Source: Leucosporidium creatinivorum
Taxonomy: Eukaryota; Basidiomycota; Microbotryomycetes; Leucosporidiales; Leucosporidiaceae
Direction: 5' to 3'
NCBI GenBank assembly: GCA_001600635.1
Contig: BCKL01000007.1
Coordinates: 706,303 to 770,302 of the forward strand
Length of the DNA: 64,000 nt
A program made the translations under genes and the position numbers. Below, piece by piece: positions 33,862 through 45,978 of this stretch (position 1 is its first letter; every line of letters starts with the position of its first letter). The notes under the pieces were generated by a model. It searched no databases, was not told where the DNA came from, and saw nothing but the letters and a program-made list of their open reading frames with translations.

Positions 33862-35501
33862 ATGTCCACCACCAAAGGCAGCTCAGCTCCGGCTCGCGTC
33901 CTTCGTGTCGGCATCGTCGGCGCAGGAGAAGTCGCTCAGACTACTCATGTGAGTAGAGCAGGCTTGAAGCAGGCTCGGAGAGGACGACAAGGAACGTACC
34001 TGACCACCTCGCCCTACAGCTCCCGACTTTGCAACAGCTCAACCGCTTGTTCAAAGTCGTCGCGCTGTGCGACGTCTCCCAGGACTCGCTGAAGCACTGC
34101 GCAGAGAAGTATGGGATTCAGAAGACGTACAGCCATTTGTAAGCCCTTTCTGTGCTCTAGTACCGAGCTGCCGCCTTCGAACGCTTTCGCTGACCTCACC
34201 GCTCCCTTCGAACAGCTCCGACATGGTCAAGGACCGTGAGATTGACGTGATAATGATCCTGACCGCTGATGAGTATCATGTCAGTATCTTCACTCTCTGC
34301 GAGAGATTTCCAGAGCTGTGCATCGCTGATCTCGGCGCTGCTTCGCCCTTCTCAACTTGAACAGGCCGCCTACGCCGTCGAAGCTGCCAACAATGGCAAA
34401 GCCGTCTTCATCGAGAAGCCCATGGCTCTTACTCACGCCGACGCGCAATCCATAATCGACGCCGAGGCTCGTAACAAGGTGGGTTCTGCTCGCTCGGCGC
34501 GCAGTCTCGGCGGCCAGGCAGCTCATCCGTTCTGCCACAGGTCACCATTTTTGTCGGCTACATGAGGCGATACGCTACTGCTTTCGAGGTGGCCAAGAAG
34601 GAGATCCAGAGCATCAAGCAGATCGACTACGTCCGCGTGAGGGACATTATCGGTTTCGTGAGTTCTTCCCTGCTCTCGCCTCAGGATGTCGATGGCTCAT
34701 GCTCGGTCCCTACCATAAAGAACCACCTCTTTGTCGACCAATCCGGCTTCTTCCCCGCCAAATTCACCGACTTCCCCCCTTCCTCCACCTCCGACCGCGT
34801 CGCCCGAGCAGACGCCATCGCTCAAACCGCGCTGGGAGAGCTCGCCAAAGATCCTCGGAACGTGGGACTGTACCGCCTGCTTGGTGGACTGGGATCGCAC
34901 GACCTGTCGGCGATGAGGGAGCTCATTGGGCTGCCAAGGAGTTGCTTCGCTGCGACAAGGCCGAGGGAGGCGCCGTTCTTGACTGCGCTGTTCGAGTATG
35001 AGGGGTTTACTGCGCTGTATGAGACGGGGATTGATAGTGATTGCTAATGATCTTTCAACGCGGAGCCAAGCTGACCCTGTTTGCGCGCAGGTGTGGCCAA
35101 GTTTGACGCTCACATCGAGGTGCACGGCGATGGCAAGAGGGTGAAGATTACCTACGATACGTGAGCTGCCGGGTTTGCTTGACCTTATGCTCGTGCTGAT
35201 CCGTGCCCTCTTGCAGACCCTACATCAAGGGCCTTCCCATCACCGTCACCATCCTGGAAGCCGACTCGGAGGGCCACTTCCAGGAGCGAACGATCCGCCC
35301 GACCTACAAGGTGCGTTGCTGTTACTCCCTCCTCACTGTTAGCCAGAGCTGACTTCTTGATCTTTACAGGACGCCTACACGATCGAGCTGGAAGAGCTGT
35401 ACAAGTGTATCGTCGACGGCGCGCCGTGCAAGACTTCGCCGAGCGACGCCGCCGAGGACCTCAAGATCTTTGACATGGTCATGGGGGCTCTCAAGAATTA
35501 G
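33862..35501 (+). CDS. Gfo/Idh/MocA family NAD(P)-dependent oxidoreductase (A)
   Basis: About nine exons from ATG at 33862 to TAG at 35501. The N-terminal Rossmann fold has VGIVGAGEVAQTTH (GxGxxA-type dinucleotide loop), then VVALCDVS. VFIEKPMALT holds the EKP motif whose lysine is a family catalytic/NAD-binding residue, and GYMRRYATAFEVAKKEI follows. The C-terminal alpha/beta domain includes GGLGSHDLSAMRELIGLP and ends DAAEDLKIFDMVMGALKN. The family oxidises or reduces sugars, inositols, polyols or diols. One acceptor (before NHLFVD, about 34720) is weak. It is convergent with a second, dissimilar family member at 35838-37542. Substrate unknown. Confidence 0.85.
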
Positions 35502-35837
35502 AGGAGAGTACACTGGGTGTAGAGGTAGTCTTTTGTCATGCACATAGCTTCGCACGTAGCTCACTCGCTGCCGGCGAGAGCCTCGAGAAAGACCTTCGCG
35601 AGGGGCGAAATGTCCTCCTCTGTTCAGCTGACATAGGTCGGATGTGCTAGCAGTCCGAAGAACTGCACATGCCACTGGTCTGGAAGGTGGTAGCTCTGGA
35701 CTTCACAGCTTGTCAATGAGGACAGGACGTGCTCGGCCGAGCCCGGCCGGCGAAGAGGAACGATTTTCGGCGCGAGTTTCGTACAGGGAATCGCCGTTAT
35801 TGCACCTCGCTTACATGCCATTTGCAGCTAGCTATCC
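35502..35837. other. Convergent intergenic region
   Basis: This stretch lies between the stops of two convergent Gfo/Idh/MocA genes. No gene or structured element is seen; it should hold both polyadenylation regions. Confidence 0.5.
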
Positions 35838-37542
35838 TCAGAGCACTGCCTCGAGCCCAGGCGGGTACTTGTAGCCTGCTTGTTCTCGCCAGGTGTCGAG
35901 CAGCTGCGAAGGCGTTTGCCGATTAGCACGAGCCAAGCTATGAGACGAAGCCGAACATCACACCTTCATGGTGAGAAGAGTCTCTGCGTGAGGCATGCGC
36001 GTATTCTCCGTCTCACCGTCACGAATGGAGCGAGCGACAGCGTCGGCTTCCCAATGAAGTCCGAAACCTGTCGGTGAAGGCAGTTAGCGTCGTTCACTCA
36101 AGCAACAGCCTAGCTACTCACCCTGGATAGGAAAGTCAAAGGTTTCCTCCTTGTACTCTGCAGCGAGAGGGCCGTCTGTCGTGTTGGTCCGAAGGACGAT
36201 GGAGGTCGGCCGAGAGGTTGCGAAAGGCAGGATGAGCGAGCTGTGAAGGTCAGAGTCAGCTGTGTGATTGATGCACTACATAGGAAACAAGTGCTCACCC
36301 CTTCGTACCAACGACTCGAACGCAGACGTCCGCAGGGGTGGTGATGACCGTGTTGCACGTCACTGAGCAGCGCCGAGGTCAGCCTCAAGCCGCTCACGAG
36401 AGGGGGAAGAGCTCACAAGTGGCACGCGCGACCAACTTGTCAAAGTCAAGAGTCATGGTGGAGAACAAGTCCACGCCGGTGGCCGGATGAGGGACCATGG
36501 ACGAGGAAATACGAGACGGCTCAGCGAGATTGTTCTTCGGATGGTGGTAAAGTGCGAGAATGGCCTGTTGAGAGTGTCGGATAGCTGTCAGTCCCAATGT
36601 CTTGTTATCAATAAGCCCGTTGAAGACCCACCCAGAGCATCGTATAGGGGCCCAGATCAAGTTGAGCTCCGCCAGCGAGCTCGGCGTTGAAGACACGATG
36701 AGTCTCAGGAAGGGTGCCGTAAAACGCCATACCAAAGTCAGCAAAGACCTGTCGGACATCTCCGATTGCTCCGTTGAACGCCAGCTCCTGAAACTTGTAA
36801 GCGAGAGGGAAGAAGCGAGTCCAAACGCCTGACGGTTCAGAAGTCAGCGAAAGGCGCCGAAGCAGCGGCTTAGGAGGACTCACCTTCCATCAAGAAGCAG
36901 CCCTTCGACTTGGCAAGATCAATGAGGTATTTGGACTCGGCCGCGTTGAGAGTGCAAGGCTTTGAAGGCAGACGATCATATGAGCTCGGCGCCGAGCTGT
37001 CTTCTAGAGACCATGGGCTCACCTTCTCAATCAGGACGTTCTTTCCTGCCTCGAGGGCTAGCTTCCCCGCCGAGAAGTGCTTCGTGTGAGGTGTAGCAAT
37101 GTAGATGATGTCGACGTCCTGCACCGAGAGATGATGAGAGTTGAGCTGCCGAGCTCTCCGCCGGACAGGCAAGACAGCTCACCTCGCGAGCCACGAGCTC
37201 CTCGTATGATCCTACAGCAACGGGAAGCTCCTTGACCTGTCCCGAGATCTGAGCGTGAGCACCCTTGGGCGCGTGATCGGCGATGAACTGCTCGGCTTTG
37301 GCCAGATCGCGAGAGGCTACAGCTGAGATGGAATGGGTGACGTCGGAAACATCTCGTCCTGCAGGGTCGAGTACCAAGTCCTGTGCAGTCAAAGTTTCAG
37401 CAAGCTAGCGATAAGCGGTTCGAGAGGTCGCCGGTCTAGTCGGCCGAGGTGGACCCACCTTGCACATCTCGGAGGCGATCCAGCCTGCACCAAGCACTCC
37501 CCATCGCAGTACATAAGGTTGTCGAGAGATGGAGGTAGTCAT
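35838..37542 (-). CDS. Gfo/Idh/MocA oxidoreductase (B), dihydrodiol/D-xylose dehydrogenase-like
   Basis: About ten exons from ATG at 37542 to TGA at 35838. The N-terminus reads VLRWGVLGAGWIASEMCK (GxGxIA dinucleotide loop), then SAVASRDLAKAEQFIADHAP, DIIYIATPHTKHF and KNVLIEK joined across an intron to PCTLNAAES, so the EKP motif is split by an intron. The C-terminal domain has EGVWTRFFPLAYKFQELA, GDVRQVFADFGMAF and GAQLDLGPYTMLW, the pattern of the dimeric dihydrodiol dehydrogenase / NADP D-xylose dehydrogenase subgroup. The protein ends WREQAGYKYPPGLEAVL. It starts 401 bp from the divergent Zn2Cys6 regulator. Sugar or trans-dihydrodiol oxidation is inferred from the subgroup. Confidence 0.85.
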
Positions 37543-37943
37543 TGCTTCGATGAAAGGAGAGGAGAGCGAGAGAGCCTCGTCGGCGTCGAGTCGAATCACG
37601 CCGGTGCATTTCGAGGCGGGCTGATAGCTGAGGCACGGATCAGCAAGGTGGAGCAGCCGAGCAGGTACAGAAGTGGGTACTTTTAGATCGAGCCGCCTGA
37701 CGAACGGAAAGAGCGATAGAAGGTCAAGAGAACGCGCCGTCGCCGCTGCCGTCCCAGAGGCTTCGCCCAGGGGGAGCGAGGACTGAAATGGCCAGCTGTC
37801 CATAGAACTACAGAGCGTCAATAGGCATACCAGTATTCTCAGACCCTGCACAAGCTGCCCCTCTGCAGCAGACTACGAGGCTTCGCGAAAGACTCCTCCG
37901 CCGGCCTCTCGCCTTTCTTGCTCCTCGCTCGTCCTTCGCCTCG
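37543..37943. promoter_or_regulatory. Shared promoter of oxidoreductase B and a Zn2Cys6 regulator
   Basis: This 401-bp divergent region lies between the ATGs at 37542 (minus) and 37944 (plus). It is the obvious place for autoregulatory sites of the adjacent regulator. I looked for paired CGG/CCG triplets and saw several isolated ones but no convincing inverted repeat of fixed spacing. Confidence 0.45.
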
Positions 37944-40900
37944 ATGACTGAATCCGCCGCGTCAACATCGGCAGCACAGCCAGTAGCATCGACCTCCGCT
38001 GCTCCTGCGACATCAACGCCCTCCAAAGAGGCCAAGAAACAAGCGTAAAAACGCACCGGCGTCTTTCTTCGGCCTGTTGAAGCTGACCTTCCTCGCTCCC
38101 TAGCTGCCTGGCGTGCCGAGCGATCAAGGTGATATCTGTCCAGCTTAATACCGCTTGACTGTGCTGATCTACAGCATCCTTTTAGGTCCGGTGCTTGCTG
38201 CCCGCTGCCGAGACGCTTCCCGGCTCTCGCTGCACACGATGTATCCGACTCGACTTTCGGTGTGAATATGGGTCGTTGGCACCGCGGGGACGCAAGCCAA
38301 AGGACAGGTGCGTTCTTCTGCTGTACCTCATTCGCAAGCCAAGCAGGCGTAGCTTGGCCGTCAGCGCCGAGAAGGGGGAGGGGACACCGAGCCGACGAGG
38401 CTGACTTGCTCCCGCCGCAGATCTCTCAAGTCGAATTCAGGGAGCACAGGTACGGTTCTGCTCGTTCCGCTTACTCATCTGTCAGCTCACCGTGTGCTCG
38501 CCTCGGCAGCTCAACCCCAGCCGTTCATGCCGGCGGCGCCTTCGGCCCCGATGCTTCTCATCGGTACAGGCGGCATTGTGAACCCACAAGATCCTCATAG
38601 CTGGTAAGCCCTGCGTACATCTCGCCGCTGTGCCTCGACTGACGAATTTCGTCCCCAGGACTAACTCGCTGCCTCCGTCTCTGCGCACGGTCCCTGCGCC
38701 GAGCAGCGAGACTCATCAGTTTCCGCTCCGACCTGCCGTCGCCTTCTCTTCAGCAGCGTCTCCTATATCTGTCGGCACCCATCCTTCACCATCAATCGGC
38801 AGCACTGGCGCTGCAGAGCCCAAGACCCTCTTCGACAACTCGGTTCTCTCGCTCGTCGAGGCAGCCGAGGCAAGGTCGTCGGCTGGTCACGCTGCACCGC
38901 CGCCTGTACCCAGGTCGATTGTCCAGCATGCCTACTCGGATCCGGTGGATCTTCGTGAGTTGAAGACGGGGGTCGTGAGGAGCGATTCTGTGCGTGAACT
39001 GACCTAATCTCATCCTCTTCGCGCAACTCAACAGGCGTGCTCGGCCTGCTCGAAGCCCAGCAGCTGTTCAAAGACTTCCACGCCTATCTGAACCCCTTCA
39101 TCATCCTCTTTGACCGACATCTACACACCACCGAATGGGTCCGCTCCACCTCGACCGTGCTCTTCTCGGCGATCCTCGCCGTCTCGGCCAAGTTCTTTCG
39201 GCCGACCCTCTACCCGACTTTACTCGCGCATGCTCAACAGCTCGTAACTCGAGGGATAGCAGATGCTCTGTCACAGATCGGACTCGTTCAAGCCCTATGC
39301 CTGCTCACCTATTGGAAGGTAGCCGCTTCTCCCCTCCCTCCGCCGAACCTCCTCCCCCCCACCCCCCCCTCCCCGATCTGCTCCCAGCTACCTTGCTCAC
39401 CTCTTCTCTCGCCTCACTCCTATCACAGGAACCAGAAGACAACTCGGCATGGATGAAGATTGGACTCGCCATCCGCCTTGGCTATCAGCTTCGTCTGCAT
39501 ACTCGGCGACAGACAGCCCTGCCATCCGCCGAGCACGAGGCGCGCTTGGTTCTCGACCGAGAGCGTACATGGTACTGCTTGATCTGCTTCGACTTTGCCT
39601 ACCAGTGAGCTCACCTCCTTCGTCTGTTGCGAAGACCGACGCTGACATTCCGCGCCTCGCAGTCTGCACGACGACGAAGCGACTCAGTACACGCCCACAA
39701 TGACCTCGGCGAACGGGCTGCATCTTGACAAGTGGCTGAGCGAGGACCTGCTGTACGATTGCCCAGACGACGTGCAACTTGCGGCGTCCATCGAGTGAGC
39801 CGAGCGCTGCTCTTCGTCGCCGAGGGTTCTGGCTGATCCTACTCAATCCCGCAGGATCTGCAACATCAACGCCGTCACGCCTGCTATTCAGTCATCGGCA
39901 TCTGAGGCCGCGACACGAGCGCTGGTCAACCACCAGACCAACTCGCTTAGCTGCGTCTACCGAAAGTACCTCGAACCGACGTGTAAGTTCTTCTAGGTCA
40001 ACCTCAGTCAATCTCGCTCGCTTCTCTGACTGAAGCTCTTCACCTACAGCACCGTCGCATCGCCTGGCCGAGTCTCGGTCCATCTACAAGCTCAAATTTC
40101 TCTACCTCTCCTCGCTCGTCTCGATTGGCAAGGCTCACCTCGTAGCTACCGGCCTACGGGACGACCTCGTCTTGGCCGACTTCTTAGTCCGCGCCGCTAA
40201 TATGACGTCCTGCGCCGTCGAACTTGCCGACAACAACCTCCTCACCTATCTACAGGACACGACCGCCGTTGTCCTCTTCAAGTTCGCCGAGTTCCTTGCT
40301 CAACTCTTCCCATTGGTCAGCGAGGTCAACCAGCGGTCCATGGTGGAGTGGATGACGGCAAGTGAGTGCTGGCAACCCTCTCGAACTCTCTCCTCGCTTC
40401 GGCTCGGCGCTCCCCTCAATGCCGAGCTGTCCAAACAGTGCTGACCCATCTTCGCCCTCGCAAACAGTCTACTGCGCATGTAACCGAGCAAAAGACAACC
40501 AAGAGAACGGTGTCCCCGCCATCCTCGCTCGCTTCTTCCGCCTGGCGATTCGAGCTTTGTCAAACTCGATCCCACCGACTCGACCTTCTTCGCCGGGTCT
40601 CGAGCTTGAGGGGATGGTGGGAGGGACGGACAATGGTCTACTACCTCCGGCGCCTGCACCCGAGAACCCCTTTGACGGCTTGGGAGGTGCATTGGTGAGT
40701 TGTCGAAAGCTCGGCGCTTCATGGTCCATCGCTAACCACACCGTCCTACAGGAGCAAGACCTCTTCCCTGACCTGCCAGCCCTATCGGGAGGTCTCCTCG
40801 ATACGCTTGACACAAGCTACTGGTGAGCTGTCCCTCTTTCTCCTTCATCTCGGCGCTCGCTGACCCCTCGCTCGCCTCGGCAGGGAATCGGTCTTTCCCG

Positions 40901-41028
40901 GCTACAACAGCGATAACTGGGCGTGGCTCGATCCTCAGAGTACGCTGATTCCAAGTCAATCGGATGGAGGGCTTGGGATGGACGGGCAGCAGGCGTCAAT
41001 GATGGAGGGGCATGCGAGCGCTGAGTGA
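37944..41028 (+). CDS. Zn(II)2Cys6 fungal transcription factor
   Basis: About twelve exons from ATG at 37944 to TGA at 41028. The binuclear zinc cluster is assembled over two introns: CLACRAIK, VRC, then RCTRCIRLDFRCEY, giving Cx2Cx6C-x15-Cx2Cx6C, followed by a basic GRKPKDR. A Ser/Pro-rich linker leads to the fungal-specific middle homology region: LFKDFHAYLNPFIILFD, STSTVLFSAILAVSAKFF, ALCLLTYWK, WMKIGLAIRLGYQLRLH and ERTWYCLICFDFAYQ. The C-terminal part is Asp/Pro/Gly-rich and could be an activation domain. It is a nuclear DNA-binding regulator. Its divergent position next to a sugar/diol oxidoreductase suggests, as inference, that it controls that gene and possibly the second oxidoreductase. 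Confidence 0.88.
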
Positions 41029-41216
41029 GGATTGTCGGGGCTCGGTGGGCACCTGTTGTAGTGAGATGAGAGCAGAGGTAGCGTATAGCATATGTCGTAT
41101 CAAATCATGTCGTAGCATATCTGCGCCGTTCAGTAGCGGGCAAAGAGAGACGAGTTGGCTTCTCTCTTTTCCCTCTGCTCAAGCTCGGCGCCGAGAATCC
41201 CCATCAACCTGAGTCA

Positions 41217-42030
41217 TTACAGCTTGACGTCTCCCTCCTTTGGTGCCTGCACCTCGGATGTGGTATCACTCTTCTCCTTCTTCCATGTCTTTCCACACTC
41301 GGCAGCATGGTCCTTGAGCAAGTTGGCCTCGTAGGGGTGCTCGGCGTCGGGGAAGATGAAGAGGCGTTCTAGCCGTTTTGCGCGCAGGCGGTTCTTGGGA
41401 AGCATTCCTGAGACTGCTCGTCGGATAATCTGCGGTGTCAGAGGATGGTCAGTAAGCGAGCAGAAGATCGTGACGGGAGCCTGCGAAGGCTCGAGCGGGG
41501 GAGGAATAGCAAGGACGAGAACCCACCTCTTCGGGCTTGTTTGCCATCATCGTGTTGTAAGGAATCTCCTTCAATCCTCCTGGGAAGCCCGAGTGATGCC
41601 TGTACAGCTTCTGCTCCGCTTTGCGTCCCGAGACTGCTACCGAGCGAGCGTTGGTGACCACGACGTAGTCTCCACAGTCGTCTGTAGGGGAGCAGAGCAA
41701 TGTAGAAGTCAGCTCGAGCTGTCCCTCTACCGGCCTGTAGCTCTGCAAGAAGAGCGAAGGGGGACTGACTGGCTTGGTCGTAAATGGGCTTGTGCTTGCC
41801 CATGAGGGTGATGGCGATGCGGGTGGCCATCCTACCGAGCACCTGCTCCGAAGCATCTACTGACCGCCATGTCCGAGCGTAGGCGAGAGCCGTCTGTAGC
41901 AGAGCAAGAGCGAGCTTGTCAATGAGATTTGCTCGGAGGGTTAAGAGCAGCGAGAGCTGTAGGGACGTACGTTACCGACTGCGGTGTTGGGAGTGAGCCT
42001 TGCTGGCAGCGAACGAGTGAATTTGGACAT
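41217..42030 (-). CDS. MRPL23: Mitochondrial large-subunit ribosomal protein uL13m
   Basis: At least four exons; the first is 42030-41971 and the second 41893-41770. After MSKFTRSLPARL the protein reads TALAYARTWRSVDASEQVLG, RMATRIAITLMGKHKPIYDQ, then DCGDYVVVTNARSVAVSGRK, QKLYRHHSGFPGGLKEIPY and IIRRAVSGMLPKNRLRAKRL, the core L13 signatures. The charged C-terminal extension reaches TAA at 41217. The intron after the first 20 residues separates the presumed targeting leader from the ribosomal domain. The start lies 105 bp from the divergent PP4 gene, a very compact shared promoter (42031-42135). Confidence 0.93.
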
Positions 42031-42135
42031 GTAGATGATCAAGAGACGGTAGAAGAAGGAGCGAAAGCCAAGTGCGCCGGTTCGCCTCCGACTCTCAGCT
42101 CTCATCGCGCGTCGGGTGGTTCGGATCTTGTCTGC

Positions 42136-43867
42136 ATGTCTAGTGTCTCCAGCTTAGACCGGTAAGTCGTTGAGCTATGTAGCTCAACAGACGCCTCGCT
42201 GACCCTCACCTTGCCGCCCTACAGGCAGATCCAGCAACTCAAAGACTGGCGAGTCGGCTCTCCTCAGCTCTCACCCAGCTCGGCTCTCGGCTAACGCGTG
42301 ATCTCTACCATCTTACAGCCAGCTAATCTCGGAGCAGCAAGTCAAGGAGCTCTGCTTGAAGGCGCGCGAGGTGAGTCTACAGCACGCGACCCCTTCAGAC
42401 GCGCTTGCTCATCGCTGCCTCTCTCGGCAAACAATCTCCCACAGATCCTGGTCGAGGAGGCCAACGTACAATGGATCGACTCCCCCGTAACGGTAACCGA
42501 CTCTGTAGCTTCAAGCGGCTGGACGTGAAGCTGACTGGACTGCTCTCATGGCCTTCAGATCTGCGGTGACATTCACGGCCAGTTCTGGGACCTCCTCGAG
42601 CTGTTCAAGGTCGGCGGAATGTGCCCAGACACCAACTACCTCTTCCTCGGTAGGCTGCTTGCTCACCTCGCCCCTTCGAAGCGCCCGCTGACCGTTCCGG
42701 CTTCGCACCCCTCCTCTCTCCCCCAGGTGACTACGTCGACCGAGGCTTCTATTCGGTCGAGACGTTCCTCCTCCTCCTCGCTCTCAAAGTCCGCTACCCC
42801 GACCGCATCACTCTCATCCGCGGCAACCACGAATCGCGGCAGATTACGCAGGTATACGGCTTCTACGACGAATGCCTGCGCAAGTTTGGGAGCGCCAGCG
42901 TGTGGCGGTACTGCTGTGAGGTGTTCGACTACCTCAGTCTGGGTGCTGTCGTCGATGGCAAGGTCTTCTGTGTGCACGGAGGTCTCAGTCCGAACGTGAC
43001 GAGCTTGGATCAGGTGAGTTCGGCGCCGAGAGGGGAGTGCGGTCGATAGGAGGAGGACCTGCTCATCGCTTGAGACTCTCTGAGCACCGCCTAACGAGAC
43101 CACAAATTGACTCGACCTCTACTTCCTCCACAGATCCGCCTCATCGACCGGAAACAAGAGGTCCCTCATGACGGAGCAATGTGCGATCTTCTGTGGTCGG
43201 ATCCAGATGGTGAGCTTGAAATCAGATGTTCATGCGATGGTAGACGACTTGCTGACCTGTCGCTTTACACAGACATCGAGGGCTGGGGTCTATCGCCGCG
43301 AGGCGCAGGCTACCTCTTCGGCGCCGACATTGTCAAGACGTTTGCGCACGCCAACGGCCTAGACCTCATCGCACGAGCACATCAGCTGGTATGTTGCGCC
43401 GGTGCATGTTGTGCAGAGCCACATCGCTGACTTGCTCTCGCTCCACAGGTCATGGAGGGCCACAAGCTCATGTTCGACGACCTGATCGTGACCGTCTGGA
43501 GTGCACCAAATTACTGCTACCGGTACGTCTTACCTCATTACTACTTTCTCTTCCATCCCCGGCCCCCTCCTCTGTTTGTTCCCGACCCGCCGAGCCTCGG
43601 CGCGACACCTCGGCGATGACGAGCCTGCGCTGACTCTCGCCTCCCTTCTGTAGCTGTGGCAACGTCGCTTCAATACTCGAGCTGGACGAGAACCTCAACC
43701 CGACATATCGGAGCTTCGACGCAGCAGCGCAGGTGAGCTCACTGTCCCGCTTACTCTCCCGCTTCCTCTCCCTCGCCGTTCCAAGCTCCCAAACTCACGC
43801 TCCTCTCTCTCTACAGGACACCCGCGGCATTCCCGCGAAGAGCATCTCTGTTCAATACTTTCTCTAG
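42136..43867 (+). CDS. PPH3: Serine/threonine protein phosphatase PP4 catalytic subunit
   Basis: About nine exons from ATG at 42136 to TAG at 43867. The protein starts [17 protein letters not shown]. Catalytic metal-binding motifs are intact: [16 protein letters not shown] (GDIHG), GDYVDRG split by an intron, [20 protein letters not shown] (GNHE), FCVHGGLSP, and [10 protein letters not shown] with [13 protein letters not shown]. Near the end is [17 protein letters not shown]. The C-terminus SVQYFL matches the methylated xYFL tail of PP2A-like enzymes. [20 protein letters not shown] and [20 protein letters not shown] favour PP4/Pph3 over PP2A and PPG1. Pph3 works in DNA-damage checkpoint recovery. 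Exon 3 begins at the second of two tandem acceptors (CAG then CCAG, start at 42323), needed to keep frame. Confidence 0.93.
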
Positions 43868-44287
43868 GCTCTCTAACCAGCCAGTATGAGTCGGCTCTCT
43901 CTTAGCAGGTCGGCCGGGGTCCGGAGAACTGGAAGGGGGATGTCGTTCAGTTATATGGAGAAGGGGGAGGTTCCCTTTCAGTTGTTTGCTGTGCCGGTGG
44001 TGTGTAGGCCCTGTAGGAATGTACTAGTACCGCATGCATGGGCATCGAGGAGTCGAACGAGGGCAGCGAGACGGCGCCGAAGCGAGAGTCGCTCGACCGA
44101 GAAGGGAGCTGAGGTGACTTGCGGCATCCAGGACCGCTTTCATTGTGCCCCAGCATGTATCTTAGAGCTGTCGGAATAGCTGTGCTGTCAGGTTCGCAAC
44201 TTCGCACCACTTATGTCGATGAGCCCAAGCTAAGCCAAAGCGGCGACTCGGAGATCACTCTCTCGCTTCGACGTCCTCCTCGAAACC
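43868..44287. other. Tandem intergenic region
   Basis: This 420-bp stretch lies between the PP4 stop and the methyltransferase start. Nothing gene-like is seen beyond unsupported short frames. It should hold the PP4 3' end and the methyltransferase promoter. Confidence 0.45.
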
Positions 44288-45742
44288 ATGACCGACTCTC
44301 CCGGCACAACACCCGCGACCGCCATCACCAGGCCCACCGACGAACCAGAGCCCTCTCGCGCACGCAAAGCTCGCATCGACTACAGCAGCAACAACCCTGC
44401 AGAGATCCTTGCGGCAAATCGCGTCGTCGCTTCGCCCTTCCAGGTCAGCAAGCACAAGAAGGATGCCGCTCGCAATTGGGACATCTTCTACAAGGTAGGC
44501 TGGCCGCTGCTCATCAACAGCGAGCAGGCGAGCTGAACCACCTTCGTCCCTTCTTTCGTAACGCTCGCAGAACAATAAGGACGGCTTCTTCAAGGATCGG
44601 CACTGGACAGACCGAGAGTTCCAAGTACTCTCGACGTTGGACACCCCCGAGGAGGGAGAAGGGAAGGGCAAGGGCAAGATAGTGCTCGAGGTGCGTCTGG
44701 CGAGCTCCTTCTCGGCGCAGCAGCAGGCTAACGACGATCATTCATAGGTCGGATGCGGTACTGGAGCGTTTGTGTACCCGTAGGCTACCTCTCTGCTTGC
44801 TCTTACCCCTCTCGAAGTTGACCTTGACCCTCGCAGGCTGCTCGAGCGCTACCCCTCGGCGCGATTTCACGCCTTTGACTTCTCCAAGCGTGCTGTAGAG
44901 CTCGTCAAGGTGCGTAGTATCTGCTCACAGGTTCATCTCAGTCGCTGATCAATCTTTGTCCCCCCAGAACCACCCCAAGCACACGACCGCCCGAGTTCAC
45001 GCCTTCGTCCACGACCTCACCTGCCCTCCTGGATCGCCGAGTCTACCTCAACAGCTCGCATCAGCACCCTCCGAGTTCTGGGAGCTATCTCCTCCCGCAT
45101 CGTCATCACCAGCCCCATCATCATCATCACCGGAGGCCGTTGGGGCAGCACTACCGCAACGGCCGGACATCATCTCCTGCGTATTCGTCCTCTCGGCTCT
45201 GCCACCATCCAAGCAAGCAGCAGCAGTTCAGTCTTTGGTACAAGTACGCTTCCTAGCACGGCTCCCTTCCTATAAGCTTCGTCTACTCGCCCCCGATAGT
45301 TCCACTGACCTCGGCGCTCCCTTCGCTTTCGCAGGTCCTCGCTCCCGGCGGCTCCATCCTCCTCCGCGACTACGCCCTACACGACCAAGCACAACTCCGC
45401 TTCCACGCCCTCCCTTCCAAGGGCTACGCCTCCATCCCCTCGCTCCTCTCTGGCCCCGTCCTCTCTGCCGAAGCCGACGCGCCCCCCTCACCATCCTCGA
45501 CCACCACCGACCCAGACGCCTCACTCGAGCTCGGAAAGCCGTGGTATCGTCGAGGAGATGGTACGATGACCTACTTCTTCACGCCCGAGGAGGTGGATGG
45601 GCTGATCAAATCGGGATGCGAGGAGGGGTGGAGGATGGAGGGAGACTGCACAGTCATTGAGATGGAGATGGCGAACAGGGCTGAAGGGTGGGGATGCACG
45701 AGGAGGTTCGTGCAGGGTAGTTGGAAGAAGGTCAAGGTGTAA
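44288..45742 (+). CDS. TRM140: tRNA (cytosine-32-N3) methyltransferase, METTL2/TRM140 type
   Basis: About six exons from ATG at 44288 to TAA at 45742. The N-terminal family motif is ARNWDIFYK joined to NNKDGFFKDRHWTDREFQVL, diagnostic for METTL2/6/8-type enzymes. SAM-binding motif I is LEVGCGTGAFVYP, followed by FHAFDFSKRAVELVK (motif II). Later come PDIISCVFVLSALPPSKQ and VLAPGGSILLRDYALHDQAQ followed by LRF, then WYRRGDGTMTYFFTPEEVD, all matching the family. A Ser/Pro-rich insertion of about 60 residues sits between motifs II and IV, and another (ADAPPSPSSTTTDPD) before WYRRGDGT. The enzyme makes m3C32 in tRNA-Thr and tRNA-Ser of other fungi. Confidence 0.92.
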
Positions 45743-45978
45743 CGTGGTGGTCATTCTGCCGATTCCGCTTGAAGAGGAGAGACAGGGTGCGGCGATGAGA
45801 GGCAGCGCCGAGTCGAGCTACTTCGCTGCTTTGCTATCGCCTCCAGCTCAATCCCACCCTTCGCAGTCTGATGTCGACCGGCGAGGATGTATGAGTGACG
45901 AAAGCACAAACGTTACAGCTTTACTACCCGAGCCGAAAAATCAAGCCCTTCTACTCCTCTCCCCTGCTCCCTGCTCGC

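Noticed and set aside
37543-37943. Possible CGG(N)CCG operator for the Zn2Cys6 regulator
   Set aside because: CGG and CCG triplets are expected by chance at this GC content and I saw no repeated spacing.
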